Part shown: positions 60,035 through 64,000 of the stretch, piece after piece | How positions within the stretch are numbered: the stretch's first letter is position 1 | Layout: each line of letters begins with the position of its first letter | Origin: Pyrocephalus nanus | Taxonomy: Eukaryota > Chordata > Aves > Passeriformes > Tyrannidae | DNA: 64,000 nucleotides | Assembly: GCA_038380795.1 (NCBI GenBank) | Contig: CM076259.1 | Location: 73,466,200 to 73,530,199 of the forward strand | Reading direction: 5' to 3' | The notes under the pieces: model-generated | What the model was told of the DNA's origin: nothing | Databases searched by the model: none | What the model saw: only the letters and a program-made list of their open reading frames with translations | Program-made: the position numbers and the translations under genes

Positions 60035-60467
60035 CAAGTGTACAACATAAAAGTGATCTTTCTTATCTTATTTTTAATGCAAGAACAGAGAGGTCATCTA
60101 TGAAGTATATGATGAAGTATTTGTTTTCTGCATTTCCTGAAGGCATAACAAATGTCTCAAACATAAGGGAGCAACAAAAAATCTTCATGACTTTTACTTC
60201 TCTTGTATTTCTTGTCTGTTATGATTATAGTGGTTCAGGTGTAAAGTACTTAAGCTTTACCTGTTAGCAGAAATTTAATTTGAGATAGCTTCTTTGGTAA
60301 GTGTAATGACTAATGCACCTTGAGGAGGGTGGCATTTGCCAAGTTTACAAGTTTACCTTTCCCAGCATCTAAGAAGAATTATTTTCTCTTCTAATATTCT
60401 CTATTTTAAGTTTTTACCCTTAAGAGAATGAAAAGAATTTAAGCAAGCAAGTATAATAATGGCAATC
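60035..60467. other. Spacer between two solo LTRs
   Basis: 433 bp of AT-rich unique DNA. It does not read as internal retroviral sequence. Confidence 0.5.
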
Positions 60468-61036
60468 TGTCATGGTTTAACCATGCCAGCAACAAAGCAC
60501 ACCACAGTCTCACCTTCACAGTGGTGGTGAGAATTGGAAAGAAAAGGTAAAGCTCATGGGTTAAAATGAGAACCATTAAAAATTGAAATTATAATGATAA
60601 TATTAATAATAGCAACAACAACAATAATAGTGAAAGGGAGAGGGAGTAACATAACCCAAGAGAAACAAGTAATGCGCAATGCAGTTGCTCACCGTCCCCT
60701 GACTGATGCTAGCCTTGCCCCAAGCAGTGATCAGTCCCTCCTGGCCAACTCCTCTTCAGTTTAAATACTAAACATGACACTCTATGGTACGGAAAATTCC
60801 TTTGGCCAGCTCAGATCAACTGTCCTAGCCCTGCTCCCTCACAGCTTTCTGTGCACCTCCTTAATAGCAGAGCATGAGATACTGAAAATTCCTTGATTAA
60901 CAGTAATCACTACTTAGCAGAAAACTTAGCCAAAACATCAATGTGATATCAGCATTATCCTCATCCTAAATCCAAAGAACAGTTACCAGCTACTAAGAAG
61001 AAAATTAACTGCATCCCAGCCAAAACCACTGCTGCA
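60468..61036 (+). mobile_element. Solo LTR, bird ERVL-like family (TGTCATGGTTTAACC type)
   Basis: About 569 bp starting TGTCATGGTTTAACCATGCC and ending near GCATCCCAGCCAAAACCACT and GCTGCA. It has the family layout: CAGCAACAAAGCACACCAC, then GAGAATTGGAAAGAAAAGG, TCATGGGTTAAAATGAGAAC, GTTTAAATACTAAACATGAC (TATA-like region, about 60768) and CTACTAAGAAGAAAATTAAC near the end. GCAAT occurs just before the start (60462-60466) and at 61034-61038, a possible 5-bp target-site duplication if the LTR edge is a base or two off. An AATAAT/ATAATA-rich patch (60590-60635) replaces part of the usual body. Confidence 0.85.
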
Positions 61037-64000
61037 ATAATTAGGTCTTAATAACACATAATTGAGAAGGTATTATATACATATTCATACGTAGTACCCA
61101 AAGAAACTGTTGCTGAATAGAGTGAACTAACAATGATCTTAGAATAAGAATTTATGTAGAGTGAATGTTTCTTCTGGGGACCCTGAGGATAAAAGCTCAG
61201 GATGATAGTGGAAATCTTAGGGCTATAAACACAGATGGCCAATTATTGATCACTAAGGGAGTATAGCCCTTGAAAGGAGTCAGTTTTAGGGCATAACAAA
61301 ACTAATGACCATATAACAAAGAAGTATGAATGGCTTAATTGTGTTAATGGTGTCATTAATTGTACTACCAGAAAGTTATATCCTGAAGAAAAACAGAAAC
61401 CTACTGTTGGAGAAAGCTATATATCTTGAAAATTAGGAACCTTCTGTTGTACTATTTTCAAGGCATATTACAATCAATACATAACTTCTTCACGTACAGA
61501 ATGGTGCAATAATCTGCAGAAACTTCCTGTAATTGATAGCATAAGCAGAGCAACTGTTAAGACTGAAATAAAAATAAGTACTTGTGCAGGTGCCTTGCTT
61601 AAAAAGGCCTTATGCAGGCAAAGCTTTTTTCCTTCGTATTTCTTTTCTGTATTTTGCTAGTGAAAATAATTTAACCATATTTGTGGTACAAGTCAGTTTT
61701 TTTAATAATAATTTGTAACTGGAAAAAAGGTGGTTTTTTTTCTGGGCAGGATGGGTGTTTTATTTTAAAATATCAATTGCACTTGAGATAGGAGCTATGA
61801 AAACAACAAAATCAAAACTAAGTAGTAAGTGATCACAAAGAAAATATAACCAATAGGAATGCAACATCTTATTGACCAGTGCCTAGTATACCTAAAAAAT
61901 ATAACAAAGAACTGCTAAATGTAGTAAATCAAATATAAGTAAGGAATTAGTAGAGATGAAAACAAACTTTGAGACCACTTTGTCGAAATTGTCTGAAATG
62001 ACAGTAAAAAGCATTTATGAAAAATGGAAAGTCAGCTGAAGGATTGCTGAGGTAACTTAATGGGACTAGGGGAGGATAAGAATCCTATGAGCTGCTAACA
62101 TCATTAGCATTATCATCAATGGACTAGGAATTACAAAAGGCTATTTACTTACCTTTTTTTTTGGAGGGTGGGATGGGACACATGGTGAAGGGGACAGGGG
62201 ATATGGACAAGTGCATATTTCAGAATTTTCATCCACAAGACCAGTGTTTACACTCCATATTCAAAATTTATACTTGTCTTAGCTATGTCTTCAGTCACTG
62301 ACAATGAATTCTATGGATTTCATGGGGGAATGTTTAATTACAACTGCTATTTCTTACTTCCAGGATAAGTCTATGCTGCAATGAATACAAGCAGAATCAT
62401 TTATTTAGAAAACAACAGATAATTAAATACTGCATTTACAGAACATGGACTTGCATATCTATTCAAGTATTTCACTTCTACTGTAACAAAACTATGACAC
62501 ATAAATGAAAAATTAACAGGTGAAATATACTGCTGCTGTAAATTAATAAACTCAGTCATTTTTTTAATTATATCTTTTCATTTTCTGAGTTCTTATTAAA
62601 GAAATCTTTTACCTATTGAAAGCCTATTTTTGTCCTTGATTTATAGTTGTATGCAAATATATTGAACATAATGAGGCATTTTATTGAAGGTAATAGTGAC
62701 AATACGCATATGTTGTAGGGGTAGTCACTTTAAGTTTTTTTTCAGGGTACTTGTGTTTCTAACATATGTGACTTCTTTTGTTATCCTAAAAACTCTTTCA
62801 CATGTGAACATCTGACTTATCTTTCTTTTTGTTACCTAATGGTATACTAAAATCGTTATTACAGTTATAATAACGATATGTTTTCTAATATACTGTGATT
62901 ATTTTTACTATTACTACTACTAGTCTTACCAGTACAGTTAGTATTATTGCTTCTACTGATAATAATTACAAAAATGCCAAATTATTTAAAATAGCAAATC
63001 AACCTTTATATTTAAGCATTATATTTTTAAGAATAACAATGAAGGATGATAAAAGGACAATAATAACAAATAAAGATTGAAGAAAATAATAACAAATCAC
63101 TATATAAAACACTTGTGTTACAGCATATAAAAACCTATGATCTTGAATCTTCTGAGGAAAAAAACCAACAAAAATATTTCAAAGATTTGTGCAGTTTCTT
63201 TAAGTTTTACTGTCTTTTGCAATTTTACTCTTTTACAGACATATATTTTCATTTAGAAAGTGGTTCTGAACTATAAAACTAGGAGGATCACTTTTGGCAA
63301 TTAAAGAGAACTCTAAGCATTTAAAATTAGTACCGCAGGATGTAGAAATTATGTGATCTAAATTGTTAAATTTATTTAGCAGTGCAAAAGAGGCCTTGAA
63401 TAAATTTAGTCATATTTGATATATTCTAAGCATGAATTTGCAATCAGTTTAAGCAATAATATTATTTAACTCTGGTATCTGAAATAGCACAGCAGAGGTG
63501 ATTCTGTTCAGAAAAGTAAGTCGAAATGTGATGTCCATACCTCAGATAGGCAGGTGTGACTCCCTTCACAGACCAAGACAAGAAATAGTACTTGTAAGTG
63601 TGATTCATCTCATCCAGAAATGACTGTCCAAACTATGTCAGACAAATAATTTGCTAAGAGTATCTGTTTAATTATATTGATTGTAAGGAAAATTCAGATC
63701 TTAATTGTAAACATTCAAATATGGGAAACAAATCTTATCCTTAAAAGAAAACTCAAACAACCAAACCTTTTTTCTTTTTTTATTGTTTACATTTCTGTGA
63801 GGAAATGAAAATGGAAACACATAGAACATGACATGACATATTTGTATTTCTTTTTATTTCTTCTTTTTTTTTAATTGAGAGTCATCAATTGATTATTAAA
63901 AAAATCTTACTTTTATAGAGTACAACTGTGTTTCATTGAATTTGTCTTGTATTACAATCACTGGAAATATGATTGGTCCTACAAAAACATATGGGCAATT
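61037..64000. other. Unique AT-rich DNA
   Basis: No gene or repeat family recognised. Contains a perfect 10-bp inverted repeat, ATCGTTATTA (62852-62861) and TAATAACGAT (62868-62877) around a 6-bp loop, followed by ATT/ACT-rich sequence to about 62970. Confidence 0.5.

Overview
This is an AT-rich stretch of a vertebrate nuclear genome, almost certainly from a bird. The evidence is its repeats. Many CR1 LINE fragments carry the bird-type 3' end with ATTCTATG-like repeats. There are several LTRs of the types that start TGTGGTGG-TTGA or TGTCATGGTTTAACC, which I recognise from bird ERVL-like families. No protein-coding host gene, tRNA, rRNA or other RNA gene could be supported. The window is either a gene desert or the inside of a very large intron. 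Nothing here points to a bacterium, a plasmid, an operon or a CRISPR array.

Layout. 1-16 kb is mostly unique AT-rich DNA with one LTR (3.05-3.63 kb), a CR1 tail (4.35 kb), an old CR1 copy (6.66-7.3 kb) and a possible very old L3/CR1-type tail (about 15.0 kb). 16-25 kb holds one copy of an unnamed dispersed repeat (16.36 kb), the best-preserved CR1 copy (17.63-18.59 kb, plus strand), a CR1 fragment facing it (18.85 kb), a 613-bp GAAA/GGAA polypurine tract (22.78-23.39 kb) and a candidate short LTR (24.79 kb). 25-31.8 kb is mostly unique, with a pair of ~100-bp direct repeats 1 kb apart (27.96 and 28.96 kb).

31.85-43.5 kb is a dense nest of transposable elements. It has CR1 copies in both orientations, two cases of CR1 inserted into CR1, a compact LTR between two CR1 copies, the longer copy of the unnamed repeat, and a decayed fragment of a non-LTR retrotransposon unlike CR1 (41.99-42.79 kb). 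That fragment looks RTE-like and ends in a C2H2-type zinc finger. 43.5-54 kb is unique AT-rich DNA. 54-61 kb carries three more ERVL-like LTRs, two of them the same family in opposite orientation, around a 400-bp CCTT array (55.08-55.49 kb). 61-64 kb is unique.

Nothing in the window works as a pathway. All the coding-like signal comes from decayed reverse transcriptase of retrotransposons, and the two longest low-complexity open frames are translations of simple repeats. The items most worth a second look are the RTE-like fragment, the unnamed two-copy repeat, the 1-kb-spaced direct repeats, the datable CR1-in-CR1 nests, and the exact 64-bp higher-order repeat inside the GAAA tract. Family names rest on recognition by eye, not on a database search.
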